Assembly: GCF_019795155.1 (NCBI RefSeq)
Contig: NZ_JAILYN010000017.1
Span: forward strand, 24,948 to 88,947
Direction of reading: 5' to 3'
Source of the DNA: Marinobacterium arenosum
GTDB taxonomy: Bacteria; Pseudomonadota; Gammaproteobacteria; Pseudomonadales; Balneatricaceae
Length of the DNA: 64,000 nucleotides
Part shown: positions 33,048-42,226 of the stretch, piece after piece
How positions within the stretch are numbered: position 1 is the first letter of the stretch
How the letters are laid out: each line of letters begins with the position of its first letter
Position numbers and translations under genes: made by a program
Notes under the pieces: generated by a model
What the model saw: the letters and a program-made list of their open reading frames with translations, nothing else
What the model was told of the DNA's origin: nothing
Databases searched by the model: none

Positions 33048-35328
33048 AGGTCTCGCCCGGCATCTGCGGGCGGGACAGCTGGGCCAGACCCAGCCGTTTC
33101 AGCTCATCCTGCAGCAGCTGACAGATCTTGTCGGCATCGTCCATCTGCTTGACCCGATCGTAGAGCGCCTGGGCCTGCTTGAGGCTGACCCCGCGGATAG
33201 CGGATTTGATGCGCGGCAGGTTGGTGGCATTCATCGACAGCACGTCGTAGCCCATCGCCATCAGCAGCAACGCCCCGGCCGGCTCGGCCGCCAGCTCGCC
33301 GCAGATCGACACCTGAACATTCTTCTCCTTGCGTGCTTCGCGGGCGATATAGTCCAGCGCCCGCAGTACCGCCGGATGGTAGGGCACGTACAGGTCGGCC
33401 ACCCGCGGGTTGTTGCGGTCCACCGCCAGCAGGTACTGGGTCAGGTCGTTGGAACCGACCGAGATGAAATCCACCCGACGGGCAAAACGGCGCACCTGGT
33501 ACACCGCGGCGGGCACCTCGACCATCACCCCCACCGGCGGCCGGTCGACCACATGGCCCTCATCGCGCAGTTCGACTACCGCGCGGTCGATCTGGTGCAA
33601 CGCCTCCTCCACCTCGCGTACGCTGGTCACCATCGGCAGCATGATACGCAGGTTGTTGAGCCCTTCGGCCGCCCGCAGCATCGCCCTTACCTGCACCAGG
33701 AAAATCTCCGGATGATCCAGGGTAATCCGGATACCGCGCCAGCCAAGAAACGGGTTCTCCTCCTCGATCGGGAAATAGGGCAGCGCCTTGTCACCGCCGA
33801 TATCGAGGGTACGCATGGTGACCGGCCGCGGGTGGAATGCCTCCAGCTGACGCCGGTAGGTCTGCATCTGTTCCTGCTCACTGGGGAAGAAGTCCCGGAT
33901 CATGAACGGGATCTCGGTCCGGTACAGACCAATTCCCTCGGCGCCGCGCTCCAACGAACGTACCACGTCGGCCACCAGGCCGGTGTTGACCCACAGCGGC
34001 ATCCGATACCCGTCGGTGGTGGTCGCCGGAAGATCTTTCAAGGTGGCCAGCTCGGCCGCCACCTCCTGCTCGCCGCGCAGGATCTCCTGGTAGGCATCAC
34101 CCAACTCTTCGGACGGATTCAGATAGAACCGACCGGCATAACCGTCCAGAATCGCCTGGCAGCCATCGATCTTGGTGTAGGGCAGATCGACCACCCCCAT
34201 CACCGTCGGAATCCCCATTGAACGGGCCAGGATGGCGGCATGGCTGTTACCGGAACCATGCACCGACACCAGCCCCATCAATTTGTCGGTCGGCACCTCA
34301 CCCAACATGGCCGGCGACAGTTCGTCGGCCACCAGGATGGTATTCTCGTGGAATTGCAGCGAGGTCGGACTGGCTTCCTGCAGGTACGCCAGAATGCGCC
34401 GGCCCAGATCGCGAATATCGCTGGCACGCTCGCGCAGGTAGGGGTCCTCCATCGCCGAGAACTGGCGCACATGATCCAGGATCACATCACGCAACGCCGC
34501 CTGGGCCCAGACCCCCTGGCGAATTCGACTGCTGATCTCACCGGCCAGCGCGTTATCGTCCAGCATCCGCAGATAGACGTCGAACAGTGCCTGCTCTTCC
34601 GAGCGCAGGTGCTTCGACAGGCTGCGGCCGACCACCTTGATATCACGCTGCACGGCGCTCAGCGCCTGGTGAAACTTGTCCAGCTCCTCATCGATATCCT
34701 GGGCGTCCCGGTCCGGCACCGCATTCAGGTCGGCGGCGGGAGCGACCACCACCACCCGGCCGATCGCCACACCCGGCGCGCCGGAGACACCGATGAAGCG
34801 CCGATCGCGCTCCTCGCTGCCGGCCTGGGCGCCACGGATCACCGAACCGGTGGCCTCGGCATGGGCGATCACCCCGGCCAACTGCGCCGACAGGGTGACC
34901 AGGAACGCCTCTTCGCTCTCATCGAAGCGACGCACCTCCTTCTGCTGAACCACCAACACCCCGAGCACATCGCGGTGGTGGATGATCGGCACCCCCAGGA
35001 AGGCGTGAAAACGCTCCTCGCCGGTGGCTTTCAGGTAGATAAAGGAGGGGTGGGTGGAGGCGTCTTCCAGGTTGATCGGCTCGGCACGTTCACCGACCAG
35101 GCCGACGATCCCTTCCGACGGCGACAGACTGACGTTGCCGATCGCCTCCTTGTTGAGCCCTTTCGAGGCCATCAGCACATAGCGCTGCTGACTGGCGTCA
35201 AACAGGTATACCGAGCAGACCTGGGTACGCATCGCCCGCTGGATTCGTCGCACGATCAGATCCAGCACCGCCTGCAAGTCAGGCGCGGTACTGACTTCCT
35301 GAACGATTTTGCGCAATACATCCAGCAT
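33034..35328 (-). CDS. ptsP: Phosphoenolpyruvate-protein phosphotransferase, nitrogen type (EI-Ntr)
   Basis: A 764-residue first enzyme of the nitrogen PTS. The N-terminal GAF domain covers about residues 1-160. The phospho-histidine domain has its active histidine near residue 363 in GSGNSHAAILARSMGIP. The PEP-binding barrel follows (GIGLYRTEIPFM, RTLDIGGDKALPYF, GWRGIRITLDHPE, VSICGELAA). It passes phosphate from PEP to NPr and EIIA-Ntr, signalling nitrogen and potassium status. It is 18 bases downstream of rppH, an arrangement also seen in E. coli. Confidence 0.96.
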   Translation of the reverse strand: MLDVLRKIVQEVSTAPDLQAVLDLIVRRIQRAMRTQVCSVYLFDASQQRYVLMASKGLNKEAIGNVSLSPSEGIVGLVGERAEPINLEDASTHPSFIYLKATGEERFHAFLGVPIIHHRDVLGVLVVQQKEVRRFDESEEAFLVTLSAQLAGVIAHAEATGSVIRGAQAGSEERDRRFIGVSGAPGVAIGRVVVVAPAADLNAVPDRDAQDIDEELDKFHQALSAVQRDIKVVGRSLSKHLRSEEQALFDVYLRMLDDNALAGEISSRIRQGVWAQAALRDVILDHVRQFSAMEDPYLRERASDIRDLGRRILAYLQEASPTSLQFHENTILVADELSPAMLGEVPTDKLMGLVSVHGSGNSHAAILARSMGIPTVMGVVDLPYTKIDGCQAILDGYAGRFYLNPSEELGDAYQEILRGEQEVAAELATLKDLPATTTDGYRMPLWVNTGLVADVVRSLERGAEGIGLYRTEIPFMIRDFFPSEQEQMQTYRRQLEAFHPRPVTMRTLDIGGDKALPYFPIEEENPFLGWRGIRITLDHPEIFLVQVRAMLRAAEGLNNLRIMLPMVTSVREVEEALHQIDRAVVELRDEGHVVDRPPVGVMVEVPAAVYQVRRFARRVDFISVGSNDLTQYLLAVDRNNPRVADLYVPYHPAVLRALDYIAREARKEKNVQVSICGELAAEPAGALLLMAMGYDVLSMNATNLPRIKSAIRGVSLKQAQALYDRVKQMDDADKICQLLQDELKRLGLAQLSRPQMPGETFNRH

Positions 35329-35346
35329 TGGCGAACGACCTCCTGA

Positions 35347-35832
35347 TTAGTTACAGCTCAGACCTGAAAGTTTAGGCGACAACTCCCTCATCGCCTTACG
35401 ATAAACTTCCCGCTTGAAGGAGACCACCTGGCCCAGCGGATACCAGTAACTGACCCAGCGCCAGTCGTCAAACTCCGGCGAGTCGGTCTGGTCGATCGCC
35501 ACGGCACCGTCGTGGCTTAGCATCCGCAGCAGGAACCACTTCTGCTTCTGCCCCACGCACAGCGGCTGGGAGTTACGCCGGATCATACGCTTGGGGAGGC
35601 GGTAGCGGAGCCAGCCTCGGGTCACCGCGATAATCTCGACATCCGTCGGTGTCAGCCCGATCTCCTCTTTCAGTTCACGGAACATCGCCTGCTGCGGTGT
35701 TTCATTCGGGTGAATGCCACCCTGCGGGAACTGCCATGCATCCTGCCCGATGCGTCTTGCCCAGAGTACCTGACCCAGCGAGTTCGCAATAATGATACCG
35801 ACATTCGGTCGGAACCCATCCGAATCGATCAC
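35347..35832 (-). CDS. rppH: RNA pyrophosphohydrolase
   Basis: A 161-residue Nudix hydrolase that removes pyrophosphate from 5' ends of mRNA and so triggers RNase E-dependent decay. The Nudix box is complete: [17 protein letters not shown] runs into KEEIGL. The N-terminus [14 protein letters not shown] matches RppH. The start is a GTG with an AGGA ribosome binding site. It heads the rppH-ptsP pair. Confidence 0.95.
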   Translation of the reverse strand: MIDSDGFRPNVGIIIANSLGQVLWARRIGQDAWQFPQGGIHPNETPQQAMFRELKEEIGLTPTDVEIIAVTRGWLRYRLPKRMIRRNSQPLCVGQKQKWFLLRMLSHDGAVAIDQTDSPEFDDWRWVSYWYPLGQVVSFKREVYRKAMRELSPKLSGLSCN

Positions 35833-36105
35833 GTCTACTTTTCCTAAATTCTTTTCGACCTATTGTTCCACACTTCTTTTCAGTTCAGCAAATGCCGTAC
35901 CAGTTAACATAATCAACCGGCAGGTGCACCGCGCCGGGCGCTCAGCAGGCTGCGCAAAGCGAAGCTACCGGCTGTTTCGGCAGCGGCGAAAACAGGTCGC
36001 AGGAAAGCGCGTCAGTGGACGCACTGACGTAGACGGTTGGAGATCATCCGGTCGACTGAACACTGGCACAAAGCGTTCAGTTGCCGGCACTACCCCGCGC
36101 GCGAC
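35833..36105 (-). other. Intergenic region upstream of rppH
   Basis: These 273 bases between rppH and the CBS gene hold no gene I can support. An AT-rich part near rppH (35835-35890) probably carries its promoter, but no clear boxes stand out. A perfect 8-bp hairpin (CGTCAGTG/CACTGACG, 36010-36029, loop GACG) lies in the GC-rich part. It lacks a T tail, so it is not a normal terminator. Confidence 0.4.
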
Positions 36106-36513
36106 TCAGGCCACCGTTTTACTGGCCCGAAAGGCGTCGTTCAGGGCGCGCATCACATGGCTGCGGGTAACCAGACCGACCAGCCGTCCCTGCACCACCA
36201 CCGGATAGACTTTCGGCTTCTGGTCTCGCATCTGCATCGCCAGGTCGACGATACTCTGATGCGGCGTCACCAACAGCGGCGGCGCATGCATGATATCGCG
36301 CACCAGGGTACGGATATCGCTATGGTAGCTGCCGTTCAGCAGCAGCGGCATGCAATCGTGTTCCGACAGGAACCCCACCACATGGTTGTCGTCATCCACC
36401 ACCGGCAAACCGATAAAGCCGGAGCTGAGGATAATATCCACTGCCTCCGGCAGGCTCATCTCGGCATGCAGCGGCCGGTTGACCGGATACATCACTTCAC
36501 CGACCTGGTACAT
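36106..36513 (-). CDS. CBS-domain-pair protein
   Basis: A 135-residue protein made only of two CBS motifs (residues about 8-60, GFIGLPVVDDDNHVVGFLSEHD, and about 72-125, PKVYPVVVQGRLVGLVTRSHV). Such pairs bind adenosine nucleotides and act as energy or redox sensors. The partner protein is not evident from the neighbours. It is a single-gene unit flanked by gaps of 273 and 175 bases. Confidence 0.88.
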   Translation of the reverse strand: MYQVGEVMYPVNRPLHAEMSLPEAVDIILSSGFIGLPVVDDDNHVVGFLSEHDCMPLLLNGSYHSDIRTLVRDIMHAPPLLVTPHQSIVDLAMQMRDQKPKVYPVVVQGRLVGLVTRSHVMRALNDAFRASKTVA

Positions 36514-36688
36514 CAGCAGGTCCTCCCCGTTGTTACCCTTAAAGTGTGGTCAACAACGGCCAGAAGCACTAGCAAAGGATTCGGAGCGCGGTGATGAGCA
36601 ATCACGCTGCCGGTATAACACCGGCAGCGATCATCGAGAGCAGCCATAACGAGACTTTATCCCGACCCAATCGCAGGCCGGGTCATCG
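36514..36688. other. Intergenic region with a 9-bp inverted repeat
   Basis: The gap between the CBS gene start and the tas stop contains a perfect inverted repeat (GCTGCCGGT/ACCGGCAGC, 36606-36628, loop ATAAC). It may end tas transcription, although no T run follows on either strand. The promoter of the CBS gene should also lie here, with no convincing boxes. Confidence 0.4.
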
Positions 36689-37726
36689 TCAGGGGCAGGG
36701 GTTGGGGAAGCGGTTATGGATCGCTTCGATCGCCGCCAGCAGCTCCGCACCGAGCCTCAGCTCGACCGACGCCAGGTTCGACTCCAGCTGCGCCAGCGAG
36801 GTGGCGCCGATAATGTTGCTGGCCAGGAACGGCCGGCTATTGACATACGCCAGCGCCATCTGGGCCGGATCCAGGCCATGCTCGCGTGCCAGCTGTACAT
36901 AGGATTCGGTGGCTCGTACGCCCTGCTCGGTCAGGTAGCGCTGGTAGTGCGGAAACAGAGCTAGCCGGGAACCGGCGGGTAGAGCACCGTCCAGATATTT
37001 GCCGCTCAGGGTACCAAAACCCAGTGGCGAATAGGCCAGTAGATCGACCTGTTCGCGCTGCATGATCTCGGCCAGCGCGATCTCGCAGGTACGGTTCAGC
37101 AGGCTGTACGGATTCTGCAAAGACACCACCCGTGGCAGATCGAACTGTTCAGCATACTTCAGGAAGCTCATCAGCCCCCAGGGCGTCTCATTGGACAAAC
37201 CGATATAGCGAATCTTGCCGGCGTCGACCTGCTCCTTCAGTACTTCCAGCGTCTGCTGGATCGGAGTACCGTCCTTTTCCGGCTGGTGCCGGTAGCCGAG
37301 CTGGCCGAAGAAATTGCTGGCCCGGTCCGGCCAGTGCAACTGGTACAGATCGATATAGTCGGTCTGCAGCCGCCGCAGGCTGCCATCCAACGCCTCGCTG
37401 ATATTGCGCCGGTCGAAATGGATATCGGGCCGCAGGTAGCTGACCATCTCGCCGGGACCGCTGGCCTTGGTGGCGATCACCAGCCGGTCGCGGTTGCCGC
37501 GTGCGCGCAGCCAGTTGCCGATATATTGCTCGGTGCGGCCCTGCAGCTCGGCGCCAGTTGGCACCGGGTACATCTCGGCAGCATCGATAAAGTTGACCCC
37601 GGCGGCGATGGCGCAGTCCAGCTGCTGATGGGCTTGCGCCTCGCTATTCTGGTTGCCGAAGGTCATGGTGCCCAGGCAGATCAGACTGACATCCAGTGCG
37701 CTGCTGCCCAGCGTTCGCTTTTCCAT
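36689..37726 (-). CDS. tas: NADP(H)-dependent aldo/keto reductase, Tas-like
   Basis: A 345-residue aldo-keto reductase with the barrel motifs LGTMTFGNQNSEAQAHQQLD, the catalytic Asp/Tyr segment NFIDAAEMYPVP and the active-site lysine in LVIATKASGP. Also present are YIDLYQLHWPDR and YIGLSNETPWGLM. It resembles E. coli Tas closely along the whole length, including the AEMYPVP and LGYRHQ-like stretches. The physiological substrate is unknown. It lies 28 bases after rlmI and may be cotranscribed with it. Confidence 0.88.
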   Translation of the reverse strand: MEKRTLGSSALDVSLICLGTMTFGNQNSEAQAHQQLDCAIAAGVNFIDAAEMYPVPTGAELQGRTEQYIGNWLRARGNRDRLVIATKASGPGEMVSYLRPDIHFDRRNISEALDGSLRRLQTDYIDLYQLHWPDRASNFFGQLGYRHQPEKDGTPIQQTLEVLKEQVDAGKIRYIGLSNETPWGLMSFLKYAEQFDLPRVVSLQNPYSLLNRTCEIALAEIMQREQVDLLAYSPLGFGTLSGKYLDGALPAGSRLALFPHYQRYLTEQGVRATESYVQLAREHGLDPAQMALAYVNSRPFLASNIIGATSLAQLESNLASVELRLGAELLAAIEAIHNRFPNPCP

Positions 37727-37754
37727 CTCACGGACTCCTAGCAGATCCGGCGAT

Positions 37755-38951
37755 TTATCCCGCCGGCAGGATACGAGCGAAATAGGCCTTCAGGTAATCG
37801 GTTTCCGGGATCGCCGGATGGATCGGGTGGTCCGCCCCCTGGTAGCCGACATGGAAGATCTGCGCGCTGCGGTCCAGCTCACGGCTGTTGGAGCGGATCA
37901 TGTCCACCAGCCGGTCGCGCTGGTAATGCATCGAGCAGGAAGCCGACACCAGCACCCCGCCCTTCTTCAGCAACCGCATCGCCAGGTTGTTGATCCGGGC
38001 GTAGGCGCGCTCGCCATTGCGCAGATCCTTTTTCTTCTGGATGAAGGCCGGAGGATCGACCACCACCAGATCGAACCGCTCACGCTCGGCCACCAGCGCC
38101 TTGCAGGCCTCGAAGGCATCGCCGTGCAAGCCGGTGAAACGCGCTTCGGCGTTGTTGATACGGGCGTTCTCGCGCGCCACCTCCAGCGCGAAGTGGGAGG
38201 CATCGACGCAGACCACCTCCTCGGCACCGGCCGCCAGCGCCTGCACGCCCCAGCCCCCGACATAGCTGAACAGGTCCAGCACCCGCTTGCCCTGTACCAG
38301 CTGCTGCACCTTGGCGCGGCTTTCTCGGTGGTCGTAGAACCAGCCGGTTTTCTGACCGCGCTGCAACGGTGCCAGCAGCTCGGTGTTGTTCTCGCTCAGC
38401 GGGCACAACTCCGGCAGCTCACCCTGCACCACTTCGGTGTAGGTCTCCAGCCCCTCCATCGCCCGCATCTTGCCATCGTTGCGCAGCAGGATCGCCTTCG
38501 GATTGAACACCTTGTTCAGCGCCTCGACGATCTCGTCCAGCACCGCCTCCATACCGGCGGTGCTGACCTGTACCACGAAGATATCGTAGAAACGGTCGAT
38601 CACCAGCCCCGGCAGACCGTCACTCTCACCGTAGACCAGCCGGTAGCAGGATTCGGGGTACAGCATCTCACGCAACGAATGCGCCACTTTCAGGCGGTGG
38701 ACGATCAGCGAGCGGTTCAGCGGGGTCTGCACATCACGGCTGACCAAACGACCACAGATCAGGCTGTTGGGGTTCATATAGGCGATCCCCAGCGGCTTGC
38801 CGCGTTCGTTGACCACCACCACCTGCTCGCCAATCTCGAACTGCTTGAGCGGCGTGGCTTGGGTGTCGACTTCGTTACTGTAGATCCACAGGTGGCCGCC
38901 GCGCAGGCGTTTGTCGGCGTTGGCTTTGAGGCGCAATGTTTGCAAAGACAT
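37755..38951 (-). CDS. rlmI: 23S rRNA m5C1962 methyltransferase RlmI-like
   Basis: A 398-residue protein with an N-terminal PUA domain (RLRGGHLWIYSNEV, residues about 1-75). The Rossmann methyltransferase domain has the SAM motif VLDLFSYVGGWGVQALAAGA near residue 225 and the catalytic region VVDPPAFIQKKKDLRNG. VSASCSMH holds the conserved cysteine. The RlmI/RlmK-N family modifies 23S rRNA. Length and motifs match E. coli RlmI. Confidence 0.9.
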   Translation of the reverse strand: MSLQTLRLKANADKRLRGGHLWIYSNEVDTQATPLKQFEIGEQVVVVNERGKPLGIAYMNPNSLICGRLVSRDVQTPLNRSLIVHRLKVAHSLREMLYPESCYRLVYGESDGLPGLVIDRFYDIFVVQVSTAGMEAVLDEIVEALNKVFNPKAILLRNDGKMRAMEGLETYTEVVQGELPELCPLSENNTELLAPLQRGQKTGWFYDHRESRAKVQQLVQGKRVLDLFSYVGGWGVQALAAGAEEVVCVDASHFALEVARENARINNAEARFTGLHGDAFEACKALVAERERFDLVVVDPPAFIQKKKDLRNGERAYARINNLAMRLLKKGGVLVSASCSMHYQRDRLVDMIRSNSRELDRSAQIFHVGYQGADHPIHPAIPETDYLKAYFARILPAG

Positions 38952-39036
38952 GGGACTGTAGCTTTACCAGGCGTTAGCAGGCGGTTGAACGGCACGGCGA
39001 ATGCCCGTGCTTTTCAGCAACCTGTCAGAAACGGAA

Positions 39037-39058
39037 TGTCCCGGCCGGGGCCGGGACA
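39037..39058 (-). terminator. GC-rich palindrome after gcvH, probable terminator
   Basis: The sequence TGTCCCGGCC/GGCCGGGACA is an almost continuous palindrome 33 bases after the gcvH stop. On the minus strand it is followed by TTCCGTTTC, a weak T-rich tail. It may end gcvH transcription before rlmI. Confidence 0.5.
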
Positions 39059-39091
39059 GGATGTAGCACTCGACGGCTGAAACGGCCGCAA

Positions 39092-39484
39092 TCAGGCTTC
39101 GGATTCGCAGAGTTCGGCGTAGCCGTCGGCACCGAGCAGATCGTCCAGCTCGGCAACGTCGCTCAGCTTCAGCTTGAAGAACCAGCCATCGTTATAGGGA
39201 TCGCTGTTGACGGTTTCCGGAGATTCTTCCAGCAGTTCGTTGACTGCCAGCACGGTACCGCTCAGCGGTGCGTAGATATCGGAGGCCGCTTTGACCGACT
39301 CCACCACCCCGGCGTCGTCGCCGGCACCCAGCTCGGCGCCTACTTCCGGCAGCTCGATGAACACCACATCGCCCAGCAGCTCCTGCGCGTGGTCGGTGAT
39401 ACCCACGGTAACCACCCCCTCGCCCTCTTCGCGAATCCACTCGTGGCTGGCTACATATTTCAAATCAGACGGAATATCGCTCAT
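39092..39484 (-). CDS. gcvH: Glycine cleavage system H protein
   Basis: A 130-residue lipoyl carrier that shuttles the methylamine group between the P and T proteins. The lipoylated lysine is Lys65 in [15 protein letters not shown]. The [19 protein letters not shown] motif is typical. I chose the ATG at 39484 ([16 protein letters not shown]), which fits the family. The frame extends ten codons upstream. No gcvT or gcvP lies next to it, so the other subunits must be elsewhere. Confidence 0.95.
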   Translation of the reverse strand: MSDIPSDLKYVASHEWIREEGEGVVTVGITDHAQELLGDVVFIELPEVGAELGAGDDAGVVESVKAASDIYAPLSGTVLAVNELLEESPETVNSDPYNDGWFFKLKLSDVAELDDLLGADGYAELCESEA

Positions 39485-39691
39485 AGTTCCTTCCCACACC
39501 CTGTTCTTGTTCAAGAGAGCGGCCGCTCTCCGTTACTGACCATGTTCGGCTGGCCGATCATTGGTGCATCACCAGTATAGCCAGTCGCGGCGACAATCCA
39601 GCCTTTCTTTCGGGCGCCGCCTCGAAGGGCAGCCAATGTATCTATATTCCGATGACAGTTCAATGCCGGCTCATGAGCCGAACCCTACCCC

Positions 39692-40957
39692 TCAGGATCG
39701 CACCGGCCTGCGTGCCAACTGCGGCAGATCGCCGGACAGCCCCATCGCCTGCTGCACGATATGACTCTTGACCGGCCCCAGCCGGTCGATCAGCGACATG
39801 CCGAAATTGCGTGCCAGCCTCAGCCCCGGCTGACGACTGTTGAACAGCCGCTTGAAGCCCTCCATTGCCGCCGCCATCTGCAGGTTGGCACTCTGCCGGC
39901 GACGCTGAAACCGCTTCAGCACCGCTTCGCTGCCGAACGCTTCGCCGCGCGCCTGGGCGTCAAGCAACGTCTGCGCCAGTTCAGCGGCATCCAGCAGCCC
40001 GAGGTTGACCCCCTGGCCGGCCAACGGGTGAATGGTATGGGCGGCATCGCCGATCACCGCAAAACCGTCCTGCACATAGTGTTGGGCATGACGCTGACGT
40101 AGCGGGAAGACAAAGCGCGGATCGCTGCCGGTAATCTTGCCCAGACGCTGTTCGAACGCCTCGCCCAACGCAATACAGAATGCCGCATCGTCCAACGCCG
40201 TCAGCGCCTTGGCGTGGGCCGGCGAGGTCGACCAGACGATCGAGCAGCTGTGCGGATCGTCCAGCGGCAACAACGCCAGCGGGCCATCGTCGGTGAAACG
40301 CTGCCAGGCGGTGGCCAGGTGCGGCTGTTCGGTGGTGACGGTGGTGACGATGGCGTGATGGCCATAATCCCACTCCCACATCGGCAGCCCGGCCAGCTGG
40401 CGGGTGCGCGACAAGGCGCCGTCGCAGGCAATGACCAACTTGGCGCGCAGCTGCCGTTGATCGGACAGGGTCACCCACCGCCCCCCATCGACCAGCGGCG
40501 GCGACAGCTCGGTCACCTGAACGCCGCTGTCCAGCTGCAGGTTGGCGTGGCCGGCCAACTGGCGCAGCAGCGCCGCCACGGTAACCCGGTTTTCGACGAT
40601 GTGCCCCAGCGCAGGCTCGTGCAGGTCGCGGCTGGAGAAATGGATATGGCCGGTGCCTTCACCATCCCAGACGTCCATATCGGTGTATGGGCTGACCCGG
40701 TCGGCTACCATCTGCGGCCAGGCGCCGACATGGCTCAGCAGCTGTTGGGAGGCACAGGTCAGCGCGCTGACCCGCGGGTCGTAGCCCTGCTGTTGCTGCT
40801 CAGCCAGCTGGGCAGCAATGCGATCGGGATCGACCTCGCGCGCTTCCAGGATACGGATATTCAAGCCACTGGGCGCCAGCGCCAGCGCGGCGGCCAGGCC
40901 GACCATACCGGCACCGACCACCAGGATATCGACGGTTTCGGCAGTCTGCGGATTCAT
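39692..40957 (-). CDS. ubiI: FAD-dependent 2-octaprenylphenol hydroxylase (UbiI/VisC type)
   Basis: A 421-residue flavoprotein monooxygenase of the UbiH/COQ6 family, acting in aerobic ubiquinone synthesis. The N-terminal FAD-binding motif is VVGAGMVGLAAALALA. Mid-protein, VIACDGALSRTRQLAG (DG motif) precedes GDAAHTIHPLAGQGVNLGL, which contacts the flavin. The start codon abuts the ubiH stop exactly (TAG-ATG). The pepP-ubiH-ubiI order as in E. coli supports C5 hydroxylation rather than C6 (UbiF). Confidence 0.88.
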   Translation of the reverse strand: MNPQTAETVDILVVGAGMVGLAAALALAPSGLNIRILEAREVDPDRIAAQLAEQQQQGYDPRVSALTCASQQLLSHVGAWPQMVADRVSPYTDMDVWDGEGTGHIHFSSRDLHEPALGHIVENRVTVAALLRQLAGHANLQLDSGVQVTELSPPLVDGGRWVTLSDQRQLRAKLVIACDGALSRTRQLAGLPMWEWDYGHHAIVTTVTTEQPHLATAWQRFTDDGPLALLPLDDPHSCSIVWSTSPAHAKALTALDDAAFCIALGEAFEQRLGKITGSDPRFVFPLRQRHAQHYVQDGFAVIGDAAHTIHPLAGQGVNLGLLDAAELAQTLLDAQARGEAFGSEAVLKRFQRRRQSANLQMAAAMEGFKRLFNSRQPGLRLARNFGMSLIDRLGPVKSHIVQQAMGLSGDLPQLARRPVRS

Positions 40958-42226
40958 CTATTTCAACTCCGGTTTCAGCGCCGCTTTCAGCTCCGGCGCC
41001 GGCTGATCCAGCCCCATCGCACTGCGGGCGAACAGGGTCTTGGCCGGCGGGCAGATATCCAGCAACTGCAGGCCGAGGTTGCGACCGGCCGCCAGCAGCG
41101 GATTACGGTTGGTAAACAGTTTCATGGTGTAGTCGCTGAAGCCGATGGTGCGCTGCTGATCCGCCAATCGCCCCTGGTGATACTGCTGCAGCATCGCCAG
41201 GTCGCCGAGCGGGACGCCCTGCTTGCGGGCCTTGATCAGCTGCTCGGCCAGCGCCACCACGGCGCGGAGCGCCAGGTTGTAGCCCTGACCGGCAATCGGG
41301 TGCAGCGCATGAGCGGCGTTACCCAGCACCACCAGGTTGCTGCGCACCTGCTCCTCGGCCAGCATCAACTTCAACGGGTAGCTGTGCCGCTCGCCCACCT
41401 TGATGAAGCGACCGGCGCGATAGCCGAACCGGTCGTGCAGCCGTTCGATGAACGCCTCATCGTCCAGCGCCATGATCTCGTCGACCCTGTCATCCGGCAC
41501 CGTCCAGACCAGCCCGCAACGGTGCAACCCAGCCTGGTCGTCCAGCGGCAGCAGCGCCATCGGCCCGCTGTCGGTGAAGCGCTCGTAAGCGACCCCGCCG
41601 TGCGGCTTATCCGGGCTCACATTGGCAATCACCGCGTGCTGGCCGTAGCCGTCGCTGCGGTAACCGATCCCCAGCTGCTCGCGCAGCGACGAACGGCCGC
41701 CGTCGGCCATCACCACCAGTTCGGCGCTCAACCGGTGCTGCTCGCCGTCGCGACTCAGCAGCAGCGACATCCGATCGGCCTCCGGATTGAGGCCGATCAC
41801 CTCGGCCGGCGAGATAAAGTCGATCCGGCCGGCATCCGGCTGCTGCAACCGGTCCAGCAGCACCCGGCCCAACCAGTGGTTCTCCACCACGTAGCCCAAC
41901 GCCGGCACCCGCTCCTGCTCGGCATGCAGGCGGGCGACGCCGAACCGGCCGCGGTCGGAGACATGGATATGTTCGATCGGCGTCAGATGCTCGGCCAGTT
42001 TCTGCCAGACCCCCATCAGCTCATAGCTGGAACGACTGCCGTAGGCCAGTGCCGTCGCGCGGGAGTCGTAGCTGGGGTTATAGCTCAGGCCGGACTCCGG
42101 CAACGGGTGACTTTCGACCACCGCGATATTCAGCGCCAGCGCTTCGCTGGCCGGCAGCAACGCGCAGGCCAGGCTGGCACCGACCATTCCGCCGCCGATA
42201 ATCAGGATGTCATAGTGCTGTTTCAT
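40958..42226 (-). CDS. ubiH: 2-octaprenyl-6-methoxyphenol hydroxylase
   Basis: A 422-residue FAD monooxygenase (IIGGGMVGASLACALL, then VVMADGGRSSLREQLG and GNAAHALHPIAGQGYNLALR). Together with the adjacent ubiI it inserts ring hydroxyls in ubiquinone synthesis. Its ATG overlaps the pepP stop by one base (TAATG), so pepP-ubiH-ubiI form a tightly coupled operon. The order in E. coli is the same. Confidence 0.92.
   Translation of the reverse strand: MKQHYDILIIGGGMVGASLACALLPASEALALNIAVVESHPLPESGLSYNPSYDSRATALAYGSRSSYELMGVWQKLAEHLTPIEHIHVSDRGRFGVARLHAEQERVPALGYVVENHWLGRVLLDRLQQPDAGRIDFISPAEVIGLNPEADRMSLLLSRDGEQHRLSAELVVMADGGRSSLREQLGIGYRSDGYGQHAVIANVSPDKPHGGVAYERFTDSGPMALLPLDDQAGLHRCGLVWTVPDDRVDEIMALDDEAFIERLHDRFGYRAGRFIKVGERHSYPLKLMLAEEQVRSNLVVLGNAAHALHPIAGQGYNLALRAVVALAEQLIKARKQGVPLGDLAMLQQYHQGRLADQQRTIGFSDYTMKLFTNRNPLLAAGRNLGLQLLDICPPAKTLFARSAMGLDQPAPELKAALKPELK

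Noticed and set aside
36591..36902. 103-codon plus-strand frame overlapping the 3' end of tas
   Set aside because: It is mostly antisense to tas and begins in the 9-bp inverted repeat. No ribosome binding site and no family resemblance.
39485..39691. Glycine riboswitch before gcvH
   Set aside because: The conserved core segments of the glycine aptamer are not visible. Only a palindrome is present.
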